DNA of 64,000 bases from Luteimonas sp. YGD11-2 (GTDB taxonomy: Bacteria; Pseudomonadota; Gammaproteobacteria; Xanthomonadales; Xanthomonadaceae): positions 372,001 to 436,000 of the forward strand of contig NZ_CP035376.1 of the NCBI RefSeq assembly GCF_004118975.1, written 5' to 3'. The translations under genes were made by a program, and so were the position numbers. The notes below the pieces were generated by a model. The model saw only the letters and a program-made list of their open reading frames with translations, ran no database searches and was not told where the DNA came from. Of the stretch, positions 17,635 through 26,263 are shown in pieces (positions within the stretch are counted from its first letter, which is position 1; every line of letters begins with the position of its first letter).

Positions 17635-18684
17635 ATGACCGACCCCGTACGCGATCCCTGGCTGCCGGACCTGTGCCGCCTGCGCCGGCTGGGCGCACTG
17701 CTGGGCCTGGCCCAGCTGGTGGTCGTGGTGGTGGCGCTGGTGCCCGATGGCAGCCGCAGCTGGAGCCTGCCGCAGTTCCTCACCATCAGCGGCTACGCGC
17801 TGTGGCTGGCGCTGGCGGTGGGCGTGCTGCTGTGCGTGTCGCGGCGCACGCTGTCGCGGCTGCCGCCGCGCACCGGGGCACTGGCTGCGGTGCTACTGGC
17901 GGCGGGCGTTGCGTGGCTGGCGGCAGCGGTCGTGCACGGTCTGTATGCCAGCGTGGGGGCGACAGGCGAGTGGCCGGGGTTCTGGCGCTTCACCATCGGC
18001 TCGGCGGCGGTCACCTCGCTGATCGCTGCGCTGGCGCTGCGCTACTTCTACGTCATCGATGGCTGGCAGGCGCAGGTGCAGGCCAATGCGCGTGCCGAGG
18101 CCGATGCGCTGCAGGCACGCATCCGCCCGCATTTCCTGTTCAACAGCATGAACATGATCGCGACCCTGCTGCGGCGCGATCCGCTGGTCGCCGAGCGTGC
18201 CGTGCTCGACCTCTCCGACCTGTTCCGCGCCGCGCTGGTGGCGGGCGAGGGGCAGGCGACCCTGGCCGAGGAAGTCGAACTCTCGGAGCGTTACCTGGCC
18301 ATCGAGCAGCTGCGCCTGGGCGAGCGCCTGCAGGTGGCCTGGACACGCACCGAGCCGCTGCCCTGGACCCTGCCGATGCCGCGGCTGGTACTGCAGCCGC
18401 TGCTGGAAAACGCCGTGCTGCACGGAATCTCGCGGCTGCCCGCGGGCGGCACCGTCGCCATCGTGCTGCGCGTGGATGGCGACCGCCTGCACATCAGCGT
18501 GCGCAATCCGTCGCTGCCGCCGCAGCAGCAGCTCACCCGCGGCGCCGGCCACGCCCAGCGCAGCATCGGCCACCGGCTGGCCTGGGCCTTCGGCAAACGC
18601 GCGCGGATGACCTCCGGCTGGGCGGAGGGCTACTATGTCTGCACGCTGGATCTGCCGCTGGGGAGCGAAGGAGCGCGGTCGTGA
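17635..18684 (+). CDS. algZ: AlgZ/LytS-type membrane sensor histidine kinase
   Basis: 349-residue sensor kinase with four hydrophobic segments in the first ~145 residues and a His_kinase domain of the LytS/AlgZ type. The phosphoacceptor is His166 in 'RIRPHFLFNSMN'. The ATP-binding part has the N-box 'LLENAVLHG' but a shortened and weak G-box region ('GAGHAQRSIGHRL'), typical of the AlgZ/FimS group. It overlaps the AlgR-like regulator gene by 4 nt if GTG 18681 is used. In Pseudomonas aeruginosa fimS/algZ-algR controls alginate and type IV pilus twitching and sits beside hemC, the same order as here. Confidence 0.88.
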   Translation: MTDPVRDPWLPDLCRLRRLGALLGLAQLVVVVVALVPDGSRSWSLPQFLTISGYALWLALAVGVLLCVSRRTLSRLPPRTGALAAVLLAAGVAWLAAAVVHGLYASVGATGEWPGFWRFTIGSAAVTSLIAALALRYFYVIDGWQAQVQANARAEADALQARIRPHFLFNSMNMIATLLRRDPLVAERAVLDLSDLFRAALVAGEGQATLAEEVELSERYLAIEQLRLGERLQVAWTRTEPLPWTLPMPRLVLQPLLENAVLHGISRLPAGGTVAIVLRVDGDRLHISVRNPSLPPQQQLTRGAGHAQRSIGHRLAWAFGKRARMTSGWAEGYYVCTLDLPLGSEGARS

Positions 18685-19415
18685 TCATGAAGGTCGTCAT
18701 TGCCGATGACGAACCGCTGGCCCGCGAGCGCCTGCGCGCACTGCTCGCGCAGGAAGCGGCCGTCGAGGTGGTTGCCGAGGTCGGCGACGGGCAGGCCGCA
18801 CTCGAGGCCTGCGCCGCCCATGACGCCGACCTGGTGCTGCTCGACATCGCGATGCCCGGGATCGACGGGCTCGAGGTCGCCCGCCACCTCGCTGCCTTCG
18901 ATCCACGCCCGGCGGTGGTGTTCTGCACCGCCTACGACGCACATGCGCTGTCCGCGTTCGATGCCGCCGCGGTCGACTACCTGGTCAAGCCGGTGCGCCC
19001 GGAACGGCTGCACGTGGCGCTCGAGCGCGCACGCACCTTCACCCTGGGCCGCGGGCAGTCGGACGGCGAGGGCGGCGTGCGCGCCCGGACCCACCTGTGT
19101 GCACGCCTGCGCGGCAGCCTGAGGCTGATCCCGGTCGAGGACATCCGCTACCTGCAGGCGGAGGAGAAATACGTGGTGGTGCACCACGCGCGTGGCGAGG
19201 ACCTGATCGAGGAGTCGCTGAAGTCGCTGGAACAGGAGTTCGGCGAACGCTTCATGCGCATCCACCGCAACTGCCTGGTGTCGCGGCACGAACTGGTGGA
19301 ACTGCGGCGCAGCCACGATGGCCAGGTGCATGCGGTGCTGCGCCACGTGCCGCAGCCGCTGGAGGTCAGTCGCCGCTGCGTCTCGCAGGTCAGGGACGCG
19401 ATCCGCGCACTCTGA
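18681..19415 (+). CDS. algR: LytTR response regulator AlgR
   Basis: 244-residue two-domain response regulator. The receiver has the acidic pair in 'IADDEPLARERLR', the phosphoacceptor Asp55 in 'LLDIAMPG', Thr in 'FCTAYD' and Lys in 'YLVKPV'. A LytTR DNA-binding domain follows from about residue 140 ('LIPVEDIRYLQAEEKYVVV', 'FMRIHRNCLVSR'). The GTG at 18681 overlaps the algZ stop and has a GAAGGAG ribosome-binding site at 18667-18673; ATG 18687, two codons later, is the usual annotated type of start. It is the cognate regulator of the kinase upstream. Confidence 0.92.
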   Translation: MIMKVVIADDEPLARERLRALLAQEAAVEVVAEVGDGQAALEACAAHDADLVLLDIAMPGIDGLEVARHLAAFDPRPAVVFCTAYDAHALSAFDAAAVDYLVKPVRPERLHVALERARTFTLGRGQSDGEGGVRARTHLCARLRGSLRLIPVEDIRYLQAEEKYVVVHHARGEDLIEESLKSLEQEFGERFMRIHRNCLVSRHELVELRRSHDGQVHAVLRHVPQPLEVSRRCVSQVRDAIRAL

Positions 19416-19513
19416 GCCGCTGTGTCCCGGCGGCGTGGACGGTCACCATCGCGATGCGTGCTGCGCGTGGCGGCTGTTCACGCGGGGTCGGCAGTCGGGG
19501 TCGCATGGCCTGC

Positions 19514-19519
19514 GATAAT
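19514..19519 (+). promoter_or_regulatory. Putative -10 box for a leaderless hemC transcript
   Basis: GATAAT sits 7 nt before the hemC ATG in otherwise GC-rich sequence. Transcription would start at or next to the start codon. No good -35 is visible. Confidence 0.4.
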
Positions 19520-19526
19520 GCGCGGC

Positions 19527-20447
19527 ATGAACAACACCCTGCGTATCGCCACCCGCAAGAGCCCGCTCGCGCTGTGGCAGAGCGAACACGTCGCCGCATG
19601 CCTGCGCGTGCTGCATCCGCAGCTCGAAGTGGTGCTGGTGCCGCTGTCCACCCGCGGCGACGAGATACTCGACCGCTCGCTGGCGGCGATCGGCGGCAAG
19701 GGCCTGTTTCTCAAGGAACTGGAACTCGCGATGCAGCGCGGCGACGCCGATTGCGCGGTGCATTCGCTGAAAGACGTGCCGATGGAGCTCGAACCCGGTT
19801 TCGCGCTGCCGGCGGTGCTGGCGCGCGCCGACCATGCCGATGCCTTCATCAGCAACCGGTACGACGGCATCGCCGACCTGCCACAGGGGGCCTGCGTGGG
19901 CACGTCGTCGCTGCGCCGCCAGGCGCAACTGCGTGCGCGGCGCCCCGACCTCGTGCTGCGCGACCTTCGCGGCAACGTCAACACGCGGCTGGGCCGGCTG
20001 GATGCCGGTGAATACGACGCCATCGTGCTGGCCTGTGCCGGCCTGCAGCGGTTGGGGCTGGAAGCGCGCATCCGCTCGCGGCTGGATGCGCCGGACTGGC
20101 TGCCGGCGCCGGCGCAGGGTGCGATCGCGGTGGAGAGCCTTGCCGGCGATGCGCGCATCCACGCGCTGCTGGCGCCGCTGGAGGATGTACCGACACGGAT
20201 CTGCATCGAGGCCGAGCGGGCGATGAACCGGGCGCTGCACGGCAGCTGCCATGTGCCGGTGGCGGGGCTTGCGGTGCTCGACGGTGACCGCGTGTGCCTG
20301 AGCGGCATGGTGGGCGACGCCGCCGATGGCCGCTGCGTGCGCGCCGAAGCCGAAGGCGACGTGGCCGATCCGCAGGCGGTGGGGGTCGCGGTCGCGCGCG
20401 CGCTGCTCGACGGCGGCGCGGGGGAGTTCCTGCCGGCGGCTACCTGA
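19527..20447 (+). CDS. hemC: Hydroxymethylbilane synthase (porphobilinogen deaminase)
   Basis: 306-residue cytosolic enzyme that joins four porphobilinogens into hydroxymethylbilane in haem synthesis. The dipyrromethane cofactor cysteine is Cys241 in 'HGSCHVP', at almost the same number as in E. coli (242). Other family blocks are '[13 protein letters not shown]', '[21 protein letters not shown]', '[10 protein letters not shown]' and '[12 protein letters not shown]'. ATG 19527 is chosen over ATG 19518, which lies within the predicted -10 box. The stop overlaps the end of the convergent DUF481 gene by 8 bp. Adjacent algZ-algR reproduces the Pseudomonas gene order. Confidence 0.96.
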   Translation: MNNTLRIATRKSPLALWQSEHVAACLRVLHPQLEVVLVPLSTRGDEILDRSLAAIGGKGLFLKELELAMQRGDADCAVHSLKDVPMELEPGFALPAVLARADHADAFISNRYDGIADLPQGACVGTSSLRRQAQLRARRPDLVLRDLRGNVNTRLGRLDAGEYDAIVLACAGLQRLGLEARIRSRLDAPDWLPAPAQGAIAVESLAGDARIHALLAPLEDVPTRICIEAERAMNRALHGSCHVPVAGLAVLDGDRVCLSGMVGDAADGRCVRAEAEGDVADPQAVGVAVARALLDGGAGEFLPAAT

Positions 20448-21210
20448 AGGTGTAGACCAGGTTGACCGTGGTCAGGCGGTCGGTGCGGCTGATGTCGGCG
20501 TCGCTGGCCTCGGTGTTGTGGCGTGCCTGGAAGCCGGCCTTGAGCGCCAGCGAGGCGTTCATCGCCACCGACACGCCGAAGTCGTTCTGCGCGTAGGTGT
20601 TGTCGTCGCCCGCTTCGACCAGCAGCGTGTTGACCAGCGTGGTGGTATCGGTCAGGCGGGTGCTGAAGTCGAACAGCCCGCGCAGCAGCGGTCCGTTCTC
20701 CACCCCGCGCGAGCGGGTGTCCGCACGCCGGTAGCCCGGGCCGATCTCGGTCAGCAGCATGGTGGTGTCGTTGCGGATGAAATGGTGGCCGTAGCCCAGC
20801 GAAGCCGTGCCCTGGTAGTCGTAGGACGAGAAGTCGTCCTTTTCGTAGCGCACCGTGCCGACGAGGTAGCGACGCGGGTCGAACTTGATCGAGGTGGAGG
20901 CGCCGACATCGAAGCGGTTGGCGGTGATCTGCGCGCGCGTCTCCGGTTCGCGATCCTCCTCGTAGACCGCGGTCACCTCGCTGCGGGTGCGCAGGCCGGA
21001 GGCGCGCAGCTGGTGCTTGCGATGCTCGGTCTCGCGCTGGAACACGAAGCGCGTGTTGAGGCTCTCGGAATGGGTGTTGCCGCGCGCCATCGCCATGCCG
21101 AGTTCGCCGGTGCCGGTCCAGCCGCGGTCTTCGGTGACCGCGTCGACGCCGTGATCGGGCGCGGGCGCGGGCGTGGCGACGGCAAGCAGCATGGACAGCA
21201 GGTACGACAT
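20440..21210 (-). CDS. DUF481 outer-membrane beta-barrel protein
   Basis: 256-residue protein with a short signal peptide ('[17 protein letters not shown]') and a DUF481 (YdiY-like) barrel: alternating strands such as '[21 protein letters not shown]', '[18 protein letters not shown]', '[11 protein letters not shown]' and a terminal '[10 protein letters not shown]' ending in aromatic-basic residues as outer-membrane proteins do. Function is unknown. Start 21210 is fixed by the signal peptide and the GGAGG-like stretch upstream. It lies 40 bp downstream of a shorter related gene and is likely in the same transcript, under a LacI-type operator. Confidence 0.85.
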   Translation of the reverse strand: MSYLLSMLLAVATPAPAPDHGVDAVTEDRGWTGTGELGMAMARGNTHSESLNTRFVFQRETEHRKHQLRASGLRTRSEVTAVYEEDREPETRAQITANRFDVGASTSIKFDPRRYLVGTVRYEKDDFSSYDYQGTASLGYGHHFIRNDTTMLLTEIGPGYRRADTRSRGVENGPLLRGLFDFSTRLTDTTTLVNTLLVEAGDDNTYAQNDFGVSVAMNASLALKAGFQARHNTEASDADISRTDRLTTVNLVYTFR

Positions 21211-21250
21211 GCGGGGGGAACCTCCGGAAGGGAACGGGCCGGGTGGGATG

Positions 21251-21937
21251 TCAGAACGCGTAGCGCAGGCGCACCGAGCCGGTCTTCTCGGTGCGTCCTT
21301 CGCCGCCGTTGGCGGCGGTGTCGTGCCACATCTCCAGGCTGGAGTGCAGCATCCAGTCGTCGGCCAGGCGCAGGTCGAGGCCGACGCTCTGCCGGACATA
21401 GGTGTTCTCGCGGCCGGTCTCGAACAGCACCCGCTGGTTCCACAATGCCCGGTTGCCGAAGCGCTGCTGCAGGCTGAAGCCACCGCGCGCGACCAGTCCG
21501 GGTACCGCGGTGCCGTAGTCGGTGTAGGGCTCGATGCGGTAGCCGGTGCCCAGTTCCACGCGCAGGCTGGTGTCCTGTTCGCGCACCGCGTCCAGGCGGT
21601 AGGTGGTGTCCACGCGCCAGTTGCGTGCATAGGCGATCACCCGGTCGCGTGCCGCGGCGGGCGCGTAGAGGGCGATCAGGCGGCGGTTTCGCAGCCGCTG
21701 GGTGGCCGCCTGCTGGCGGCGCACGCTGACCCGTGCCCCGGGCGCGGGTGGAGGCGGCAGTGCACGCGGACGCGTGCCCTGCCATTCCGCATCCGGACAG
21801 ACCAGCTGCAGGCACGGCGAACGCAGCGACACCTGCCCACCGACCAGCGCGATCGGCGCCGGCTGCAGCGGCGCTTCGGGAAGCGGCTGGGTGAATACGG
21901 GTAGCCCGACCACGGCGAGCCACCAGCCGGGGAACAT
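21251..21937 (-). CDS. DUF481-like protein, divergent paralogue of the downstream gene
   Basis: 228 residues with a hydrophobic N-terminal signal ('FPGWWLAVVGLPVF') and a long Pro/Arg-rich stretch to about residue 75. The second half looks like a partial barrel matching the C-terminal half of the neighbour: 'VELGTGYRIEP' against '[11 protein letters not shown]', 'ETGRENTYVRQSVGLDLRL' against '[19 protein letters not shown]', and ends 'VRLRYAF' against 'VNLVYTF'. The first strands of the DUF481 barrel appear lost or rebuilt. GAGGA lies 8 nt before the ATG at 21937. Probably a tandem duplicate that has diverged; whether it inserts alone is unknown. Confidence 0.7.
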   Translation of the reverse strand: MFPGWWLAVVGLPVFTQPLPEAPLQPAPIALVGGQVSLRSPCLQLVCPDAEWQGTRPRALPPPPAPGARVSVRRQQAATQRLRNRRLIALYAPAAARDRVIAYARNWRVDTTYRLDAVREQDTSLRVELGTGYRIEPYTDYGTAVPGLVARGGFSLQQRFGNRALWNQRVLFETGRENTYVRQSVGLDLRLADDWMLHSSLEMWHDTAANGGEGRTEKTGSVRLRYAF

Positions 21938-21950
21938 GGGCAGTCCTCAG

Positions 21951-21964
21951 TGGAAGCGTTTACA
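21951..21964 (-). promoter_or_regulatory. LacI-family-type operator upstream of the DUF481 pair
   Basis: On the minus strand the sequence is TGTAAACGCTTCCA, a pseudo-palindrome centred on CG with the same TG-nAA-nCGnTT-nCA pattern as the site at 6085-6098. It lies 13 nt before the ATG at 21937 and just downstream of the predicted start of transcription, a normal position for repression. Confidence 0.55.
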
Positions 21965-21974
21965 TGACGGCACA

Positions 21975-22003
21975 GTATCACTCCGTGCCGTATTCAGTTG
22001 CAA
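21975..22003 (-). promoter_or_regulatory. Sigma-70-type promoter for the DUF481 pair
   Basis: On the minus strand TTGCAA (21998-22003) and TGATAC (21975-21980) are separated by 17 bp. Transcription would start about 21968, so the LacI-type operator would be in the first transcribed bases. The promoter overlaps the stop region of the upstream gene ending at 21978. Confidence 0.5.
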
Positions 22004-22781
22004 ACTGCCGCCCGGGCGGCGTGTACTCCAGCACCGCAGCAAGCAGCAGCGCGACGGACGCTGCAGGCAGCCACAGCGCGGTCGGGGCCACGGTGGCGAG
22101 CCCCCAGCACGCCATCGGTGCCGCAAGCAGCGCGGCGTGGACGCGACGGGTGCGCGGGTCTGCCGGTGGAGTTGTCGCGCTGCGGTCGTGGTCGCGCCAG
22201 CGCACCAGCGTGCAGGCCGCCAGCAGCAGGCCCAGCAGGGCGAGCGTGAGCAGCATGCCGGCATCACCCTGGCCGGACGGCAACTGCCAGGCCATCAGGC
22301 AGAACAGCAGCGCCAAGCCGAGTGTCAGCGCGAGCAGCATCCGCGCAGGGATCCGCAGCGGGTCCGCGCCATCCTCGCGCGTGGCGAGTGCAGCGCCGGC
22401 GATCGCCAGCAGCGCGGCCGCCGCAAGCGCAAGCCCGAGCAGGCCCAGTACCAGCGCGCGGTCGGGGCCGGCGGCGATCCAGCGCAGCACCACGAACAGT
22501 GCCGCGGCGATCGCCAGCGCGGTCACCGCGGCAAGGTCGGCCCGGCGCGTCCACGCCGGCACGGAAAGCGCGGCGTTGTCGCGTGCATGCCTGCGCCGGC
22601 CGACCAGGGTGACGGCGACCAGCGCGCCGCCCAGCAGCAGCGCACTGGCCTGCAGCGGATAGAGCGCCGGCATCAGGTCGGCACGGGCGTGCAGCAGCAC
22701 CACCGAAATGCCCAGCCAGGCGAGCAGGCCGGTGCCGGCGGCAGCCAGCGGGGGAAACAGCAGTGCCACTGATGGGCGCAT
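21978..22781 (-). CDS. Multi-pass membrane protein, possibly DmsC-like anchor
   Basis: 267 residues with about eight hydrophobic segments, arranged as a polytopic inner-membrane protein. The start ('MRPSVALLFPPLAAAGTGLL') and segment pattern resemble DmsC, the quinol-oxidising membrane anchor of DMSO-reductase-type enzymes, but the catalytic DmsA and iron-sulfur DmsB subunits are not in the window, so the function is uncertain. ATG 22781 has GGAGA 8 nt upstream on the minus strand. The open frame extends 51 codons further but that part is Arg/Pro/Gly-rich. It follows the SLC13 gene after 175 bp on the same strand. Confidence 0.6.
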   Translation of the reverse strand: MRPSVALLFPPLAAAGTGLLAWLGISVVLLHARADLMPALYPLQASALLLGGALVAVTLVGRRRHARDNAALSVPAWTRRADLAAVTALAIAAALFVVLRWIAAGPDRALVLGLLGLALAAAALLAIAGAALATREDGADPLRIPARMLLALTLGLALLFCLMAWQLPSGQGDAGMLLTLALLGLLLAACTLVRWRDHDRSATTPPADPRTRRVHAALLAAPMACWGLATVAPTALWLPAASVALLLAAVLEYTPPGRQFATEYGTE

Positions 22782-22956
22782 CGAAGGTCTCCGGGCACGG
22801 TCACGCGCGGTCGGCCGGCGTGGCGCCGTGCCGGTACCGCATCGACGGGTCGGCCGCGGTCCCCGTATCGCCCTGCCGCGCGGCCCCGGCGACGATACCC
22901 GGCCGCACGCGCTTCTCCCAACGCCGGCGGTCACAGTTGTGGCGTGGGGTGCCGCT

Positions 22957-24726
22957 TCAGGGGTGGAACGGGAAGAAGCGCGGGATCAGCAGGATCGCGG
23001 CGACCCAGAAGATCACGTTGAGCGGCATGCCCACGCGCACGAAATCCCCGAAGCGGTAGCCACCGGCGGTGTAGACCATGGTGTTGGTCTGGTAGCTGAT
23101 CGGCGTGGCGAAGCTGGTGGATGCGGCGAACGCCACCGCGATCAGCAGCGGCTTGGGATCGATGCCCATCGATGCGGCGGTGGCCAGCGCGATCGGCACC
23201 ACCAGCACCGCCGAGGCGTTGTTGCTCATGAACTCGGTGAGGATCGAGGTCATCAGGTAGATGGCCGCCAGCGTCGCCAACGGCCCGTAGGGGCCGAGCA
23301 CGCCGAGGATCGCATCGGCGGCCATCGCCGCACCGCCGGTCTTCTGCAGCGCGATGCCCAGCGGAATGATGCCGGCCAGCAGCAGGATCACCCGCCAGTC
23401 GATCGCCGCATACGCCTCGTCGGGGTCGAGCAGGCGGAACACCACCAGCGCCAGGCAACCCAGCAGCGCCGAGGCCACGATCGGCAACCAGCCCAGCGCG
23501 GCGATGCCGATCGCCACCGCCATGATCGCCGCCGATGCCACCGCGCGCGGGACGTCCACCTTGGGCTGCTCGCGCTCGTCGAGCACGATCAGGCCGCGGT
23601 CCACGCGCAGTGCCTCCACCGCATTGGCAGGCGCGTCGATCAGCAGCACGTCGCCGACCGCGAGCTGCACCCGGTCGAGTGGCTGGCGGATCGTCAGCCG
23701 GCGCCGGTGGATGCCGTGCACGCGGGCGCGATAGGTATGGCCGAAGCGCATGCCGGCGAGGGTGTGGCCGACGAGATGGGACCCGGGCGAGACCATCGCC
23801 TCCATCAGCATGCGGCCATCGCGGGCGCCGTCGTCGATGTCGCGGGTATTGCGGTCGAAGGCCAGTTTCATCGCCTTGCGCGCGGCCTGGATGTGCTTCC
23901 ACTCGCCGCGCAGCAGCAGCCGGTCGCCCGCTTCGATGGCGGCCTGCGGGTCGGCCACCGGCGTTCCGCGGCGCAGCACCTCCACCAGGTCGACGCTGTC
24001 GAACCCCTCGGGCACGGCGAGGTTGGCGCGCTTGCCCACCACCGTCGCCTCCTCGGGTACCACCAGTTCGGCCACGTAGCGTCCGATGTGGTGGCTTTCA
24101 TCGCTGTCGGGGGTGCCGCGGTCGGGCAGCAGCCACCAGCCCACCGTCAGCAGGTACACCGCGGCGATCGCCACGAAGATGATCCCCAGCGGCGCGAATT
24201 CGAAGATGGTGAAGCCCACGCCCGCACTCTCCCGGGCCATCGAATCGACCAGCAGATTGGTCGAGGTGCCGATCAGCGTGCACACGCCGGCGGTCTGCGC
24301 CATGTACGACAGCGGGATCAGGAACTTGGAAGGCGCCCAGCGGTTGGCGGTGGTGGCGGCGATGATCAGCGGCAGGAACACCGCAACCGTCGCGGTGTTG
24401 TTGATGAACGCCGCGACCGAGACCGTGAGCCCCATCATCACCAGCAGGAACACCCAGCGGTAGCGGATGCGCGAGATCAGCTCGCCCACCGCCACCAGCG
24501 CGCCATTGCGCTGCAGCGCGCCGCTCAGCACGAACATCGCCGCCACCATCACCGTGGCCTGGTTGCTGAAGCCCGACAACGCCTCGGGCAGGGTGAGCAC
24601 GCCGGCCACCAGCAACGCGGTCATCACCAGCAGCGCGACCACGTCGACGCGCAGTTTCTCGGTGATGAACAGCCAGATGGCGGCGGCCATCACGGCGAGG
24701 GTGATCCAGAGTTCCAGGCTGGGCAT
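22957..24726 (-). CDS. SLC13-family permease with two RCK_C (TrkA-C) domains
   Basis: 589-residue anion permease of the DASS/SLC13 group. The first ~190 residues are membrane segments including 'GALVAVGELISR' and 'SYMAQTAGVCTLIGTSTN', the first SNT-type binding loop. Two cytoplasmic RCK_C domains occupy about 205-380 ('EEATVVGKRANL', 'DRLLLRGEWKHI', 'VGDVLLIDAPAN'). More membrane segments follow with a second SNT-type loop ('PISYQTNTMVY'). Family members carry sulfate, dicarboxylates or similar anions; the substrate cannot be told here. ATG 24726 begins immediately before the first membrane segment. Confidence 0.9.
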   Translation of the reverse strand: MPSLELWITLAVMAAAIWLFITEKLRVDVVALLVMTALLVAGVLTLPEALSGFSNQATVMVAAMFVLSGALQRNGALVAVGELISRIRYRWVFLLVMMGLTVSVAAFINNTATVAVFLPLIIAATTANRWAPSKFLIPLSYMAQTAGVCTLIGTSTNLLVDSMARESAGVGFTIFEFAPLGIIFVAIAAVYLLTVGWWLLPDRGTPDSDESHHIGRYVAELVVPEEATVVGKRANLAVPEGFDSVDLVEVLRRGTPVADPQAAIEAGDRLLLRGEWKHIQAARKAMKLAFDRNTRDIDDGARDGRMLMEAMVSPGSHLVGHTLAGMRFGHTYRARVHGIHRRRLTIRQPLDRVQLAVGDVLLIDAPANAVEALRVDRGLIVLDEREQPKVDVPRAVASAAIMAVAIGIAALGWLPIVASALLGCLALVVFRLLDPDEAYAAIDWRVILLLAGIIPLGIALQKTGGAAMAADAILGVLGPYGPLATLAAIYLMTSILTEFMSNNASAVLVVPIALATAASMGIDPKPLLIAVAFAASTSFATPISYQTNTMVYTAGGYRFGDFVRVGMPLNVIFWVAAILLIPRFFPFHP

Positions 24727-24841
24727 TGCGTCCGCGGATGGCCGAAGGAGTGCGAAGCATGCCCGATGCCGCGTGCAGGCCGCCGCCGCGGGCGTGGCGG
24801 ATGGGATACTGCGCGGCCCGCAGCACCGCGCAGGTCACGCC

Positions 24842-26263
24842 TTGTCCAGTTCTTCCGTACGCCAGGTCGACGTCGCCATCCTCGGCGGTGGTGCCAGTGG
24901 TGCGCTGGTGGCCGCGCACCTGCTCGACCGCGTGGACGCAGCACCGTCGGTGGCGCTGGTGGAACCGCGCACGGCGCTGGCACGCGGCGCGGCGTACTCC
25001 ACCGGCCGCGACGAACACCTGCTCAACGTGCGCGCGGCGGGGATGAGCGCGCTCAACGCCGACCCGGGCCATTTCGTCGCCTGGCTGCAGCGCCAGCCGG
25101 CGCACGCCGGCGTGGAACCGGCGGCGCTGGCACCGCGCTTCATGCCGCGCCGCGAGTACGGCGCCTACCTCGCCGCCTTGCTGGAGGCCACGCCGGCGGC
25201 GGATCGCCTGCAGCGCGTGGCCGCGATGGCCGACGGGATCACCCCGGCCGCTGCCGGCTACCGCATCAGCCTGGCCGACGGAGGGCGCCTCGATGCGCGA
25301 TCGGTGGTGCTGGCGATCGGCAACCTCGCCGCGCCGCTGCCGCTGGCCGGTGCCGACGCGCTGGACCCGGAGCAGGTGGTCGAGGCCTGGGATTACGGGG
25401 CGGTCGCGGCGATCGATGGCGATGCCGACGTCTGCATCGTCGGTGCCGGCCTGAGCATGGTCGATGCCGTGGTCACCCTGCATGCCAACGGCCACCGCGG
25501 TCGGATCGTGGCGCTGTCGCGCAATGGCCTGCTGCCCCTGGCGCACACGGTGGCGGCGCCGGCGGCCGGCGACTGGGCGGCACTGCTGCCGCTCGGCGTA
25601 CGTGCGCGGTTGCGTTCCCTGCGCGCCTGGGCGGCGCACGAAGCGGAAGCGGGCCGCCCGTGGCAGGGCGTGCTGGATGCGCTGCGTCCGCACGTGCAGG
25701 CGTTGTGGACCGCGTGGCCGGAGGTTGAGCAGCGGCGCTTTCTGCGCCACGCGGTGCGGCAGTGGGACATCCACCGCCATCGCATTGCCCCCGAGGTCGC
25801 GGCGGTGCTCGGGATGCTGGCCGCCGATGGCCGCTTCGTGCTGCATGCCGGCCGCGCCCGCGCGCTGGAGCCCGGCGCGCGTCCGCGGATCCGCTATCGG
25901 CGCCGGGGAGACGGTGCCGAAGCGGTGATCGATGCCGATGTGGTGGTCAACGCCACCGGCATGGAGAAGCGCGTCACCCGCGCGCGCAGCCCGCTGCTGC
26001 AGGACCTGCTGGCGCAGGGGCTGGTGCGGCCGGGGCCGCACGGGATCGGGCTCGACACCGCCGCCGATGGCGCGCTGCACGATCGCGATGGCCGCCCGCT
26101 GCCGGGCCTGTGGACGCTGGGCGCGCTGCGTGCCGGTAGCCTGTGGGAAAGCATCGCCATGCCGGAGCTGCGCGGCCAGGCCTTGCAGGTCGCCGAGGCG
26201 GTGCGCGCGCGGCTGGCAACTCCCGTGCCTGAGTCACAGGCACAGCTTGCGCAGGCGCCGTAA
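24842..26263 (+). CDS. FAD/NAD(P)-binding oxidoreductase (NAD_binding_9, YdhS-like)
   Basis: About 473-residue flavoprotein. A dinucleotide-binding fold starts at once ('VDVAILGGGASGALVAAHLL', GxGxxG form) and a second GxG motif, 'CIVGAGLSMVDAVV', is near residue 200. 'VVNATGMEKR' is the ATG-type motif of the family and a 'GLWTLGALRAGSLWE' block closes it. The reaction is unknown. TTG 24842 is the best start because the glycine motif lies only 12 residues in; no ATG is available between the upstream divergent gene and this point. Its 3' end overlaps the convergent gene ending at 26234 by 30 bp. Confidence 0.8.
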   Translation: MSSSSVRQVDVAILGGGASGALVAAHLLDRVDAAPSVALVEPRTALARGAAYSTGRDEHLLNVRAAGMSALNADPGHFVAWLQRQPAHAGVEPAALAPRFMPRREYGAYLAALLEATPAADRLQRVAAMADGITPAAAGYRISLADGGRLDARSVVLAIGNLAAPLPLAGADALDPEQVVEAWDYGAVAAIDGDADVCIVGAGLSMVDAVVTLHANGHRGRIVALSRNGLLPLAHTVAAPAAGDWAALLPLGVRARLRSLRAWAAHEAEAGRPWQGVLDALRPHVQALWTAWPEVEQRRFLRHAVRQWDIHRHRIAPEVAAVLGMLAADGRFVLHAGRARALEPGARPRIRYRRRGDGAEAVIDADVVVNATGMEKRVTRARSPLLQDLLAQGLVRPGPHGIGLDTAADGALHDRDGRPLPGLWTLGALRAGSLWESIAMPELRGQALQVAEAVRARLATPVPESQAQLAQAP

